Source: CAYQZD01 sp964421875
Lineage (GTDB): Bacteria; Electryoneota; Tariuqbacteria; Tariuqbacterales; Tariuqbacteraceae
Direction of reading: 5' to 3'
NCBI GenBank assembly: GCA_964421875.1
Contig: CAYQZD010000179.1
Span: 1-5,768 of the forward strand
Length of the DNA: 5,768 nt
Made by a program: the position numbers and the translations under genes
Notes under the pieces: model-generated
What the model was told of the DNA's origin: nothing
Databases searched by the model: none
What the model saw: only the letters and a program-made list of their open reading frames with translations
In this document: one piece after another, positions 1 to 5,598 of the stretch
Position numbering within the stretch: the stretch's first letter is position 1
How the letters are laid out: each line of letters begins with the position of its first letter

Positions 1-90
1 TATCATTTTGAACAAGTCGATACCACATCGTTCAAGTTAACACAGAATCTGAGAAGCTATCTCACATTTCTAAGAATCTACAAGCCATAA
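1..90 (+). CDS. C-terminal end of an unidentified upstream gene (partial)
   Basis: Frame 1 of the plus strand is open from the first base to a TAA at 88-90 and encodes 29 residues ending in RSYLTFLRIYKP. The other two plus frames hit stops early (frame 3 at about base 9, frame 2 at about base 39). The stop lies only four bases before the darT ATG, and darT has no strong Shine-Dalgarno of its own. This fits an operon in which darT translation is coupled to this gene. The stretch is AT-rich like darTG, so it probably belongs to the same accessory block. The fragment is too short to assign a family, and a chance open frame of 29 codons in AT-rich DNA cannot be excluded. Confidence 0.5.
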   Translation, partial: YHFEQVDTTSFKLTQNLRSYLTFLRIYKP

Positions 91-94
91 TTGA

Positions 95-700
95 ATGGAA
101 ATAAGCCAACTAAAAGAACTCTATTATATCACACCGATTAGCAACCTTCAGTCTATCTTGAAGAATGGGATTTTGTCATATAATCTCGCTAAGAGAATTC
201 ATCATGTCTCATTAGCGCATAAAGATGTTCAAAATCGCCGGGAAAACAAGAGACTCCCAAACGGCAAGCCCCTGCATGATTACGCGAATCTATATATATG
301 CGCCAGAAATCCAATGTTATTCTATTTGTCCAAAAATGAAAATCTCGCCGAAGTGTGCGTGCTCGGTATCAGTATAGATGTGATAATGCTGAAGGATGTC
401 GTGATTTCAGATAGAAACGCTGCTAGAATGGAAGCTCGTTTCGCCCCGGCGCCTGATGGTCTTAAAATCGTTGATAATGAAAAAACCTTCGCCAAATATT
501 GGACAAACGAAGATTATTTAATCGCACAGGATTTGAAAGCAAGAAAATGCGCCGAGGTGTTAGTCCCATATAAAATTAAATCAGAATTCATCACAGAAAT
601 TTATGTTTCCTGCGAAAAAGCAAAGGCAACGTTGAAAAGTCAAGGATTCAATATGCCGATAAAAATAGACGATTTTCTATTCTTTAATCGGAGTCAATAA
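95..700 (+). CDS. darT: DarT-type toxin, DNA thymidine ADP-ribosyltransferase (DUF4433)
   Basis: This 201-residue protein is the predicted toxin of a DarTG pair. The family uses NAD+ to attach ADP-ribose to thymidine in single-stranded DNA in the cytoplasm, which stalls replication. Visible family features, in order, are: the N-terminal NAD-binding segment LYYITPISNLQSILKNGIL (residues 9-27); VQNRR at 45-49, where R48 or R49 is the likely NAD-contacting arginine; YANLYICARNPMLFY at 63-77; and AEVLVP at 153-158, where E154 is the presumed catalytic glutamate. All key positions appear intact and the length is normal for the family. The ATG at 95 follows an in-frame TGA at 92-94, so it is the earliest possible start, and the N-terminal motif begins soon after it. 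The upstream sequence has only a weak ribosome site. The stop overlaps the darG start by one base (TAATG). The gene is AT-rich compared with the chromosome-like genes to the right, which suggests horizontal transfer. Confidence 0.93.
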   Translation: MEISQLKELYYITPISNLQSILKNGILSYNLAKRIHHVSLAHKDVQNRRENKRLPNGKPLHDYANLYICARNPMLFYLSKNENLAEVCVLGISIDVIMLKDVVISDRNAARMEARFAPAPDGLKIVDNEKTFAKYWTNEDYLIAQDLKARKCAEVLVPYKIKSEFITEIYVSCEKAKATLKSQGFNMPIKIDDFLFFNRSQ

Positions 701-1794
701 TGGTTGAGAAGGTACTTATCGGAAATATTCTGGAATCCAGCGCTCATACCCTAATCAACACTGTCAATTGTGTCGGTATTATGGGTAAAGGAATAGCCCT
801 TGAATTTAAAAAGAAATTCCCTGATATGTACAAGGATTATCTCTCAAGATGCGAAAAAGGCGAAGTTAAACTGGGAAAACCATATCTATATAAAAGAGCA
901 GTTCCACCCTGGATTCTAAATTTCCCTACTAAAGACCACTGGCGTTCTATATCCCACTTTGAAGATATTATCGAAGGATTAAAATACCTAGCGGAAAACT
1001 ATCGGAAGTGGGGAATCACTTCCTTAGCTGTACCCCCTCTTGGAATGGGAAGCGGTAAACTAAAATGGGAACATACAGCGCCGATTATTTATGAATTTCT
1101 GAACAAACTGGACATCTCCATTGAGTTTTACGCGCCTTTCAATACACCAAAAGAACAATTGACAAAAGAATTTTTGGCGAGAGAGCATGAAATTAAAATA
1201 AACCCAGGATTGGTTGCTTTAGTTGAAATTATAAAACGAATATTTGACAACAAATATCATATACCGGTTAGTAAAACTAAATTTCAGAAAATAGCATATT
1301 TAGCTACAATAATGGGCATTCCTACAGGGCTGCATTTCAGAAAAGGAACATATGGTCCCTATGAACCTAAACTTGATGAAAAAAAGGCACAGTTGATTAA
1401 CCTTCGTATATTATCCGAAGTCCAGAAGGGTAATGGATTCTACCAAGAAATTGGTGATAATTTCGCTAAATATCGTGAAAGGTATGCCAGCTACTTTGAA
1501 GAATGGGATTCCTCAATAGAAAAAGTAGCGGACCTCTTTTTAAGACTTGATGCAAAGCAATCTGAAATCGTGGGAACAGTAATATTTTCGTTTAAAAATC
1601 TACCTGAGAATACTCATGAAAAAATTACTGAAATAAATGTATTTAATGATGTTATGGCTTGGAAGAAACGACACAAACCACCCCTCATAGAAAGCGAAGT
1701 CGCTGATTCAATAAGAAGTTTGGCAATATTAGACTGGCTGAATGTCGAATACAGCCCGGAATTACCCGTATCAGACGCCTTCAGCGATTTTTAA
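700..1794 (+). CDS. darG: DarG-type antitoxin, macrodomain DNA ADP-ribosylglycohydrolase with C-terminal toxin-binding region
   Basis: This 364-residue protein is the predicted antitoxin to DarT. The N-terminal macrodomain (about 1-155) shows the ADP-ribose-binding segment NTVNCVGIMGKGIALEF (20-36). NFPTKDHWR (74-82) carries K78, which matches the lysine needed for removing ADP-ribose from DNA in characterised DarG proteins. The phosphate-binding loop is PPLGMGSGKLKW (112-123). The C-terminal half (about 165-364) corresponds to the region that in studied DarG proteins binds and neutralises DarT. Its segment KTKFQKIAYLATIMG (192-206) followed by GTYGPYEPKL (216-225) resembles DUF4065/Panacea antitoxin domains by eye. 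GGAG at 690-693 lies six bases before the ATG at 700, and that ATG overlaps the darT stop by one base, so the two are translationally coupled. The gene is AT-rich like darT. Its stop shares the bases TTAA with the convergent thiT stop. The pair appears complete and functional, with no frameshift or missing key residue seen. Confidence 0.93.
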   Translation: MVEKVLIGNILESSAHTLINTVNCVGIMGKGIALEFKKKFPDMYKDYLSRCEKGEVKLGKPYLYKRAVPPWILNFPTKDHWRSISHFEDIIEGLKYLAENYRKWGITSLAVPPLGMGSGKLKWEHTAPIIYEFLNKLDISIEFYAPFNTPKEQLTKEFLAREHEIKINPGLVALVEIIKRIFDNKYHIPVSKTKFQKIAYLATIMGIPTGLHFRKGTYGPYEPKLDEKKAQLINLRILSEVQKGNGFYQEIGDNFAKYRERYASYFEEWDSSIEKVADLFLRLDAKQSEIVGTVIFSFKNLPENTHEKITEINVFNDVMAWKKRHKPPLIESEVADSIRSLAILDWLNVEYSPELPVSDAFSDF

Positions 1795-2306
1795 AGGGAC
1801 ACCTTGAGTCTTTTCAGTATGGGCGGGAGCAATAGCAGGGCTAACAGTATTTGCGGAACCACATAGATTCCATTATATATTAATGAATAGAGCCAGATCG
1901 GGGTCCCTTCCGGCGCGAAGGCTCCAAAAAACACCACCCCTGAGATGAAGTGCGAGGCGAACCTGCCGGCGCCGCCGATTGTCACGCCCCAATAAACATT
2001 GCGCGAGAACAGACTCGCCAGCCCCACCATCATATGCGGAATCGGGTAATCCAACAGAAACTGAACCGGATGCACCACCATCGGGTCCAAGATTAACAGC
2101 AACAAACCCAGTGTAAGTCCCGCCAGAGCGCCAACCTTCCACCCCCATCTGAAAGAAAGGAAATAAATCGGCAGCATCTCCAGCGACAGCTTCCCCGCGT
2201 AAGGCATGCGGAGGAAACTCAACATATACAGCGCCGCCGCCAGCCCCACCATCACTCCAGCCTCCGTCAACGCGCGAACCGTCCTGCCGTCTTCCCTATT
2301 CATCAT
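1791..2306 (-). CDS. thiT: ThiT, thiamine-binding S component of an ECF transporter
   Basis: This 171-residue integral membrane protein is predicted to capture external thiamine and deliver it through an ECF complex. The shared EcfA, EcfA' and EcfT subunits are not in this window. About six hydrophobic segments are visible (roughly 12-31, 43-58, 58-75, 84-101, 104-127 and 138-164). Family signatures are LSLEMLPIYFLSFRWG (40-55), DPMVVHPVQFLLDYP (74-88), GRFASHFISGVVFFG (114-128), APEG (131-134) and SLIYNG (141-146). D86, H119 and the Y144-N145 pair lie where ThiT proteins line the thiamine site. Two consecutive ATGs (2306 and 2303) could start the protein. GAGGG just upstream sits close to both, so the choice is uncertain by one residue. 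The start overlaps the end of thiN by 11 bases, which indicates translational coupling and supports thiamine rather than another vitamin as the substrate. The stop overlaps the convergent darG stop. Confidence 0.92.
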   Translation of the reverse strand: MMNREDGRTVRALTEAGVMVGLAAALYMLSFLRMPYAGKLSLEMLPIYFLSFRWGWKVGALAGLTLGLLLLILDPMVVHPVQFLLDYPIPHMMVGLASLFSRNVYWGVTIGGAGRFASHFISGVVFFGAFAPEGTPIWLYSLIYNGIYVVPQILLALLLLPPILKRLKVSL

Positions 2307-2949
2307 CCCTCAGAATTGCGCTCACCGGCCTTATTATCAACAGCATTCCCGCCTTAAAACTGATGCTGAAACTGGAGCCGGCAGTCTGATTCGAAACGCT
2401 CTCCAGCCGCCCGGAACTCATATCGTCCTTGAAAAGCGGATATAGCAGACCGCGCGTGGTAACCTCCTCCGTTATCCCCTCTCCCCAGGGGATAAAGGAT
2501 ATACGCTCACCCGGCGCGCATTCGAACTCCTGTGGACTCCAGAGCAGACGAATGACGTCGGTGTCATCGATTATTTCCAGCGAGGCAGAATGCCGGTATT
2601 TGACTAACAGCCCCAAAGCGTGCAGGAAATGGTCGCTGCGCAGTCCGGTGATGCAGGTTATGGTGATTTGCTTTGCGCCCCAGCGCAGAGCGAGCTTAAT
2701 CGACTTCTCCAGGTCGGTGGTATCCTGCTCGAACAAGGGAACCACATCGACTCCTTCCCCGCGGAAAAATCCCAGGGTTTCCTGCGTAATCGAATCCAGG
2801 TCTCCCACCAGCGAAGTGGGAGTAATATTCAGGCGCTTCAAGACCTCCCCCCCGGAATCGGCGGCGATGATTCGCTCTGCCGCATCCACCAGTTTCCGCA
2901 GGATATTCGGCTCCACCGGGGCTCCCCCGGCGACAATTAAGACCTTCAT
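2296..2949 (-). CDS. thiN: Thiamine pyrophosphokinase
   Basis: This 217-residue cytoplasmic enzyme transfers pyrophosphate from ATP to thiamine, giving thiamine pyrophosphate and AMP, the final step of thiamine salvage. Catalytic-domain motifs are in the expected order: AADSGG (29-34); VGDLDS (48-53), whose acidic residues bind metal and ATP; DTTDLEKS (76-83); and TGLRSDHFLHALG (101-113). The C-terminal thiamine-binding domain follows from about 140, including the late motif SVSNQTAGSSFSISF (184-198). The length is typical for the family. The ATG at 2949 is preceded by AGGGAG about 11 bases upstream, inside the end of the MFS gene. Only one base separates it from the MFS stop, and its own 3' end overlaps the thiT start. 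It is therefore the middle gene of a three-gene operon, and pairing it with ThiT couples uptake to metabolic trapping. Confidence 0.95.
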   Translation of the reverse strand: MKVLIVAGGAPVEPNILRKLVDAAERIIAADSGGEVLKRLNITPTSLVGDLDSITQETLGFFRGEGVDVVPLFEQDTTDLEKSIKLALRWGAKQITITCITGLRSDHFLHALGLLVKYRHSASLEIIDDTDVIRLLWSPQEFECAPGERISFIPWGEGITEEVTTRGLLYPLFKDDMSSGRLESVSNQTAGSSFSISFKAGMLLIIRPVSAILRDDE

Positions 2950-2950
2950 C

Positions 2951-4162
2951 CTATGCTGTCTCCCTTAATTCGCGGGCGAAAATCCAACCCGCAATTCCGC
3001 ATAATCCTCCGCCGATACCTATGACCAGGAACACATTGGGCGCGCCGTAGGCCTGCAGGGCAAATCCCGCCAGCCCCGAAGAAACCGCCGACATACCCAC
3101 CACCGCCATATTTATCATTGCGAACACCCTTCCCGTCATTTCCGGAGGAACCAGTTTCTGTATCAGCGAAGCTCTTGGAACCATCAGCAAAGGTATAGCA
3201 AACGAATGCACCACAATCGCCAGCCACAGCAGCGGCAGCGACTTCACAAAATAAAGAGGTATGAAAGTGAATCCGTCCATCACCATCCCCGTGAGAAGTA
3301 TCCGGCCTTTCTTGAAGCGGTCGCCGAGCGCCATCAGCGCCGCGGTTCCGATAAGCATACCGACGGCGTAGGATATCTGAGTGGTGGCGTAGGCTCCCGC
3401 TCCCATTCCCAGCACCTCCCTCACAAAAACCGGAGCCCCTACAATCGCCGGTCCCATTATTAGGATGTTGTCGGCGACAGTCAAGAGCAGCAGGGGTAGA
3501 ATAACTTTGTGCCGGAGCGCGAAGGCCAGTCCCTCCTTGACCTCCCCCCAACCAAATCCCTTCCGTGGAGTTTCGACTTTCCGTGCCGCCGGTTTAATCA
3601 TCAGGACAAACAGGAAGGAGATGAAATATGCGGCGGAAACCGAAGTAAAGAGGTGGATTTTACCCACTAATTCCAACAGCAGTCCCGCCAGCGCCGGACC
3701 TATGAGCAGGGCAAAATGCCAGGAGGATTGAATCAACGAATTGGCGCGGAGCAGCCCTTCAGCGGGGACCAGTTGCGGGATAATCGAGTCCCGCGAAGGA
3801 TTGAAAAAGGTGAAACCAATCGAAACCGTAAAAGCGTTCACCGCCAGCAGGGTCGGATTCAGAACCTTGAAAAAGAACGCAACCGGCACCAGCAGCACCA
3901 CCAGCATCCGAAATATATCCGCACTGAGCATTATCCGCCGCCGGTCCGCCCGGTCAGCGATAACACCCGCGAAGAGCGCTAACAGCACCGAAGGAAGATA
4001 AGCCGAAGTTGCCACCAGTCCGGTGACCGCCTCGGAATTCGAAAGCTCCAGAGCCAGCCACAGCAGTCCGATTTGGTAGATGGAGTCCCCGCTGACGCTG
4101 ACCACCTGCCCCACCCAGAGGAAGGTCAGGTCACGGGTTTGGAAAATGTTCTTCAGTCTCAA
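2951..4162 (-). CDS. Major facilitator superfamily transporter, DHA3/MFS_3-like (EntS-type) exporter
   Basis: This 403-residue protein has the hydrophobic pattern of about 12 membrane helices in two halves. They are separated by a charged linker near 191-215 (AARKVETPRKGFGWGEVKEG). The MFS loop 2-3 signature is GVIADRADRRRIM (66-78), and the equivalent loop in the second half is GDRFKKGR (280-287). The segment RANSLIQSSWHFALLIGPALAG (within 139-160) resembles the antiporter-type motif of drug and siderophore exporters in the MFS_3 group. The likely role is proton-driven efflux of a small molecule, but the substrate cannot be read from the sequence. The TTG start at 4162 is chosen because it is the only standard start codon upstream of helix 1 in a frame that closes at about 4208. 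It has no clear Shine-Dalgarno, so the exact start is uncertain. The gene leads an operon with thiN and thiT, which makes a link to thiamine or an analogue possible, though this is inference from position only. Confidence 0.92.
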   Translation of the reverse strand: MRLKNIFQTRDLTFLWVGQVVSVSGDSIYQIGLLWLALELSNSEAVTGLVATSAYLPSVLLALFAGVIADRADRRRIMLSADIFRMLVVLLVPVAFFFKVLNPTLLAVNAFTVSIGFTFFNPSRDSIIPQLVPAEGLLRANSLIQSSWHFALLIGPALAGLLLELVGKIHLFTSVSAAYFISFLFVLMIKPAARKVETPRKGFGWGEVKEGLAFALRHKVILPLLLLTVADNILIMGPAIVGAPVFVREVLGMGAGAYATTQISYAVGMLIGTAALMALGDRFKKGRILLTGMVMDGFTFIPLYFVKSLPLLWLAIVVHSFAIPLLMVPRASLIQKLVPPEMTGRVFAMINMAVVGMSAVSSGLAGFALQAYGAPNVFLVIGIGGGLCGIAGWIFARELRETA

Positions 4163-4195
4163 ATCCGGCGGTGGTAATCCAAATTCAATCGAGGT

Positions 4196-4221
4196 AAATA
4201 TATTGAGTTAGACAATGTCAA
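4196..4221 (-). promoter_or_regulatory. Weak candidate promoter for the MFS-thiN-thiT operon
   Basis: Read on the minus strand, a perfect TTGACA occupies 4221-4216. It is followed by an AT-rich run containing TATATT and TATTTA (about 4203-4196). The spacing to these is only 13-15 bases and the -10 match is poor, so the -35 element is the only strong part. The position is reasonable, between the flagellin terminator and the first gene of the operon. No thiamine pyrophosphate riboswitch was recognised in this leader. Confidence 0.3.
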
Positions 4222-4275
4222 GCTGAAATTTACAGAAAAGGGGGGACAAATTCAACTGAAGAAGGATGGAAGGAT

Positions 4276-4311
4276 AAAAAAATACCGGACACTATGACAG
4301 TGTCCGGTATT
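4276..4311 (-). terminator. Intrinsic terminator of the flagellin transcript
   Basis: A perfect 13-base-pair inverted repeat (AATACCGGACACT at 4281-4293 and its complement at 4299-4311) encloses a five-base loop. Read on the minus strand, the hairpin is followed by an uninterrupted run of T (plus-strand A at 4276-4282, the last two bases within the stem). There is no T run on the other side, so it acts in the direction of the flagellin gene, whose stop lies about 58 bases upstream. It isolates flagellin transcription from the MFS-thiN-thiT operon. Confidence 0.93.
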
Positions 4312-4369
4312 CTTATGGTGAGTATGCGGATTGTTCTTAGATTTGCATAAAGCGCTTCTGTATCATATT

Positions 4370-5266
4370 CTATCCCAGGATTTGCGCTACGGTGGAGGGA
4401 ATCATATTTGCCTGGGACAACATCGAGAGCCCGGTCTGCAGTAGGATTTGGCGTTTGGTAAAGTCCATCATCGCTATCGCCATATCGGTGTCGCGGATGC
4501 TCGACTCGGAAGCGGTGGCGGACTCCTGACTTATCTGCAGATTGAGGATGGTGTTTTGCAGTCGTTCCACCATCGAGCCGATAAAAGCGCGCTCCACATC
4601 CTTGGAGGATATAGCCTCGTCGATGGCGCCTATGGCATTCTGGGCTGATTCCACATTGCAGATGTCGGAGTTAGCGATGCCCAATGCGGAGGCGGTCATA
4701 CTTCCCAGGTTGACATAGTAGTAATCCTGCGCCTGAACATTGTTGGGTCCGATATGGAATTTCAGGCTGTTTTCAGAAGCGGTGCCTGCATTATTGAATC
4801 CCAGCGCCAGGCAGGTTCCACTCTGAACATCCACAGCAGAGAAGGAGCCGTCAATCAGGTTCAGGTTATTGTAAGAAGTGGTAAGCGCTATTCTGCTGAT
4901 TTCGCTTTTAAGCTGCTGGAACTCAACGTTGGCGACCATTCTGTCAGTGGAGGTCAAGGCCCCGTTGGAGGCTTGAATAGCGATAGCCCTCATCCGGAGC
5001 AGTTTTTCATCGATAACCGACAGCGCGCCGTCCGCGGTGGCCAGAAGGTTGACATTGGAGTTTGCGTTCCGCTCAGCTTCCACCATCCCCGCGATCTGAG
5101 CGCGGAATCTTTCGGAGACTCCCAGGTTGGTGGGGTCATCCCAGGAACTGTTAATACGGAGACCAGAAGACAGTGATTGGATAGTTGAATCAAGTTGGTT
5201 CTGGTTGACCATCAGGTTCCGGTAGATGGTCATTGCCGTAACGTTGTGATTGATTCGCAGGCCCAT
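4370..5266 (-). CDS. Flagellin (flagellar filament subunit), short form with two cysteines
   Basis: This 298-residue protein is the subunit of the flagellar filament, secreted through the flagellar type III export apparatus and assembled outside the cell. The conserved N-terminal D0/D1 region spans about 1-140, with LRINHNVTAM (3-12), SLSSGLRINS (31-40) and RMRAIAIQASNG (91-102). The C-terminal D1/D0 region spans about 205-298, with SSIRDTDMAIAMMDFTKRQI (255-274) and a SQANMIPSTVAQILG ending. The middle (about 141-205) is short, so large surface domains are absent. Odd points are W42 and P45-T-N in the normally AADDAAGL-like turn, and cysteines C152 and C203, since flagellins are usually free of cysteine. 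The ATG at 5266 has GAGGG at 5276-5272, an ideal spacing. A sigma-28 promoter lies upstream and a strong terminator downstream, indicating a single-gene unit expressed late in flagellar assembly. The symbol could be fliC or hag, and I leave it open. Confidence 0.96.
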   Translation of the reverse strand: MGLRINHNVTAMTIYRNLMVNQNQLDSTIQSLSSGLRINSSWDDPTNLGVSERFRAQIAGMVEAERNANSNVNLLATADGALSVIDEKLLRMRAIAIQASNGALTSTDRMVANVEFQQLKSEISRIALTTSYNNLNLIDGSFSAVDVQSGTCLALGFNNAGTASENSLKFHIGPNNVQAQDYYYVNLGSMTASALGIANSDICNVESAQNAIGAIDEAISSKDVERAFIGSMVERLQNTILNLQISQESATASESSIRDTDMAIAMMDFTKRQILLQTGLSMLSQANMIPSTVAQILG

Positions 5267-5322
5267 TTTCGCCCTCTATTAAAAATTTTTAGAAATTGTT
5301 TTCAGAACTGCTTTCAATCTTG

Positions 5323-5349
5323 TTATCGGCAGATTAAAGAAGAACTTTA
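5323..5349 (-). promoter_or_regulatory. Sigma-28 (FliA/SigD) promoter of the flagellin gene
   Basis: Read on the minus strand, TAAAGTTC (5349-5342) and GCCGATAA (5330-5323) are separated by exactly 11 bases (5341-5331). This is an almost perfect match to the flagellar sigma-28 consensus TAAAGTTT-N11-GCCGATAA, with one mismatch at the last base of the -35 box. Transcription would begin near 5315, giving a leader of about 50 bases before the flagellin ATG. It places this gene in the late class of the flagellar cascade and implies that the genome encodes a sigma-28 factor and probably its anti-sigma factor FlgM. Confidence 0.95.
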
Positions 5350-5413
5350 ACTTTTTTTAAATAAAAAATAGAAATAAATTGTAACTAACGCTTTATGCAA
5401 TTTTAAATCAATA

Positions 5414-5441
5414 ATTATAATATACTTCTATTGACACTCAA
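5414..5441 (-). promoter_or_regulatory. Candidate sigma-70-type promoter upstream of flagellin
   Basis: On the minus strand, TTGAGT (5441-5436, four of six matches to the -35 consensus) is followed after 16 bases by a perfect TATAAT (5419-5414). It points toward flagellin and would give a long leader of about 140 bases that runs through the sigma-28 promoter. The region is AT-rich and a TATAAT also occurs on the plus strand at 5416-5421, so a chance match is quite possible. Confidence 0.35.
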
Positions 5442-5484
5442 AGTTTACGGTGATTTTTGGTATAAGGTGAGATTTTAGTCGGTT

Positions 5485-5535
5485 AGTGGAAGCAAGGAGA
5501 GCCGGGAACCGTTTACCACGATTCCCTCCCCCACT
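5485..5535. other. Potential structured hairpin in intergenic DNA
   Basis: GGGAACCG (5504-5511) can pair with CGATTCCC (5519-5526) around a seven-base loop with one internal mismatch. Further out, GGA (5496-5498) can pair with TCC (5527-5529), and AGTGG (5485-5489) with CCACT (5531-5535). No T run follows on either strand, so it is not a classic terminator. It could be a structured RNA element, a rho-independent-like remnant, or chance. It overlaps an open minus-strand frame, and which reading is correct is unknown. Confidence 0.3.
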
Positions 5536-5598
5536 TCATCGAAGGAGGATTTTAACACTGCGGGGAAGAGTATATTGACTGATTCCAGGAAAGGGGGA

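Larger units (their letters stand above)
5350..5598. other. Intergenic region between the membrane-protein gene and flagellin
   Basis: This 249-base stretch contains no gene I can support. The part next to the flagellin promoter (about 5350-5430) is very AT-rich with A and T tracts, as is common upstream of strongly expressed genes. The part from about 5475 to 5598 is much richer in G and C. It can fold into a hairpin and is also open in one minus-strand frame. No convincing intrinsic terminator for the upstream membrane-protein gene is seen. Confidence 0.6.

Noticed and set aside
2429..2968. A 179-codon plus-strand open frame across thiN
   Set aside because: It lies wholly antisense to thiN, whose motifs and operon context are unmistakable. 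The translation is rich in serine, arginine and proline with no recognisable domain, as expected of a shadow frame.
2946..3551. A 201-codon minus-strand open frame inside the MFS gene
   Set aside because: It is a second frame of the MFS coding sequence. Its glycine- and arginine-rich translation has no membrane segments or motifs, whereas the other frame gives a full 12-helix transporter.
4223..4260. A G6 run with flanking AT-rich partial symmetry, resembling the end of a repeat or mobile element
   Set aside because: No second copy, clean inverted repeat or target duplication is visible in the window, so it cannot be supported as a repeat or insertion-sequence end.
4163..4280. A thiamine pyrophosphate riboswitch ahead of the MFS-thiN-thiT operon
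   Set aside because: The expected conserved segments (CTGAGA and the later GATAATGCC-like block) were not seen on the minus strand, so none is annotated, although a covariance search was not possible here.
4754..5176. A 140-codon plus-strand frame opposite flagellin
   Set aside because: It is antisense to conserved flagellin sequence, with no recognisable product and no convincing ribosome site.
5267..5315. A CsrA-binding leader on the flagellin transcript
   Set aside because: The ribosome site reads AGAGGG rather than the A(N)GGA motif, and no hairpin presenting such a motif was found, so translational control by CsrA is not supported.
4343..5400. A 12-base inverted repeat (TTGCATAAAGCG at 4343-4354, complement at 5389-5400) flanking flagellin, suggestive of an invertible segment
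   Set aside because: One such 12-base match is about what chance predicts for a window of this size. The match does not extend further, and no recombinase gene is nearby. The promoter and terminator both lie in natural positions for the present orientation.
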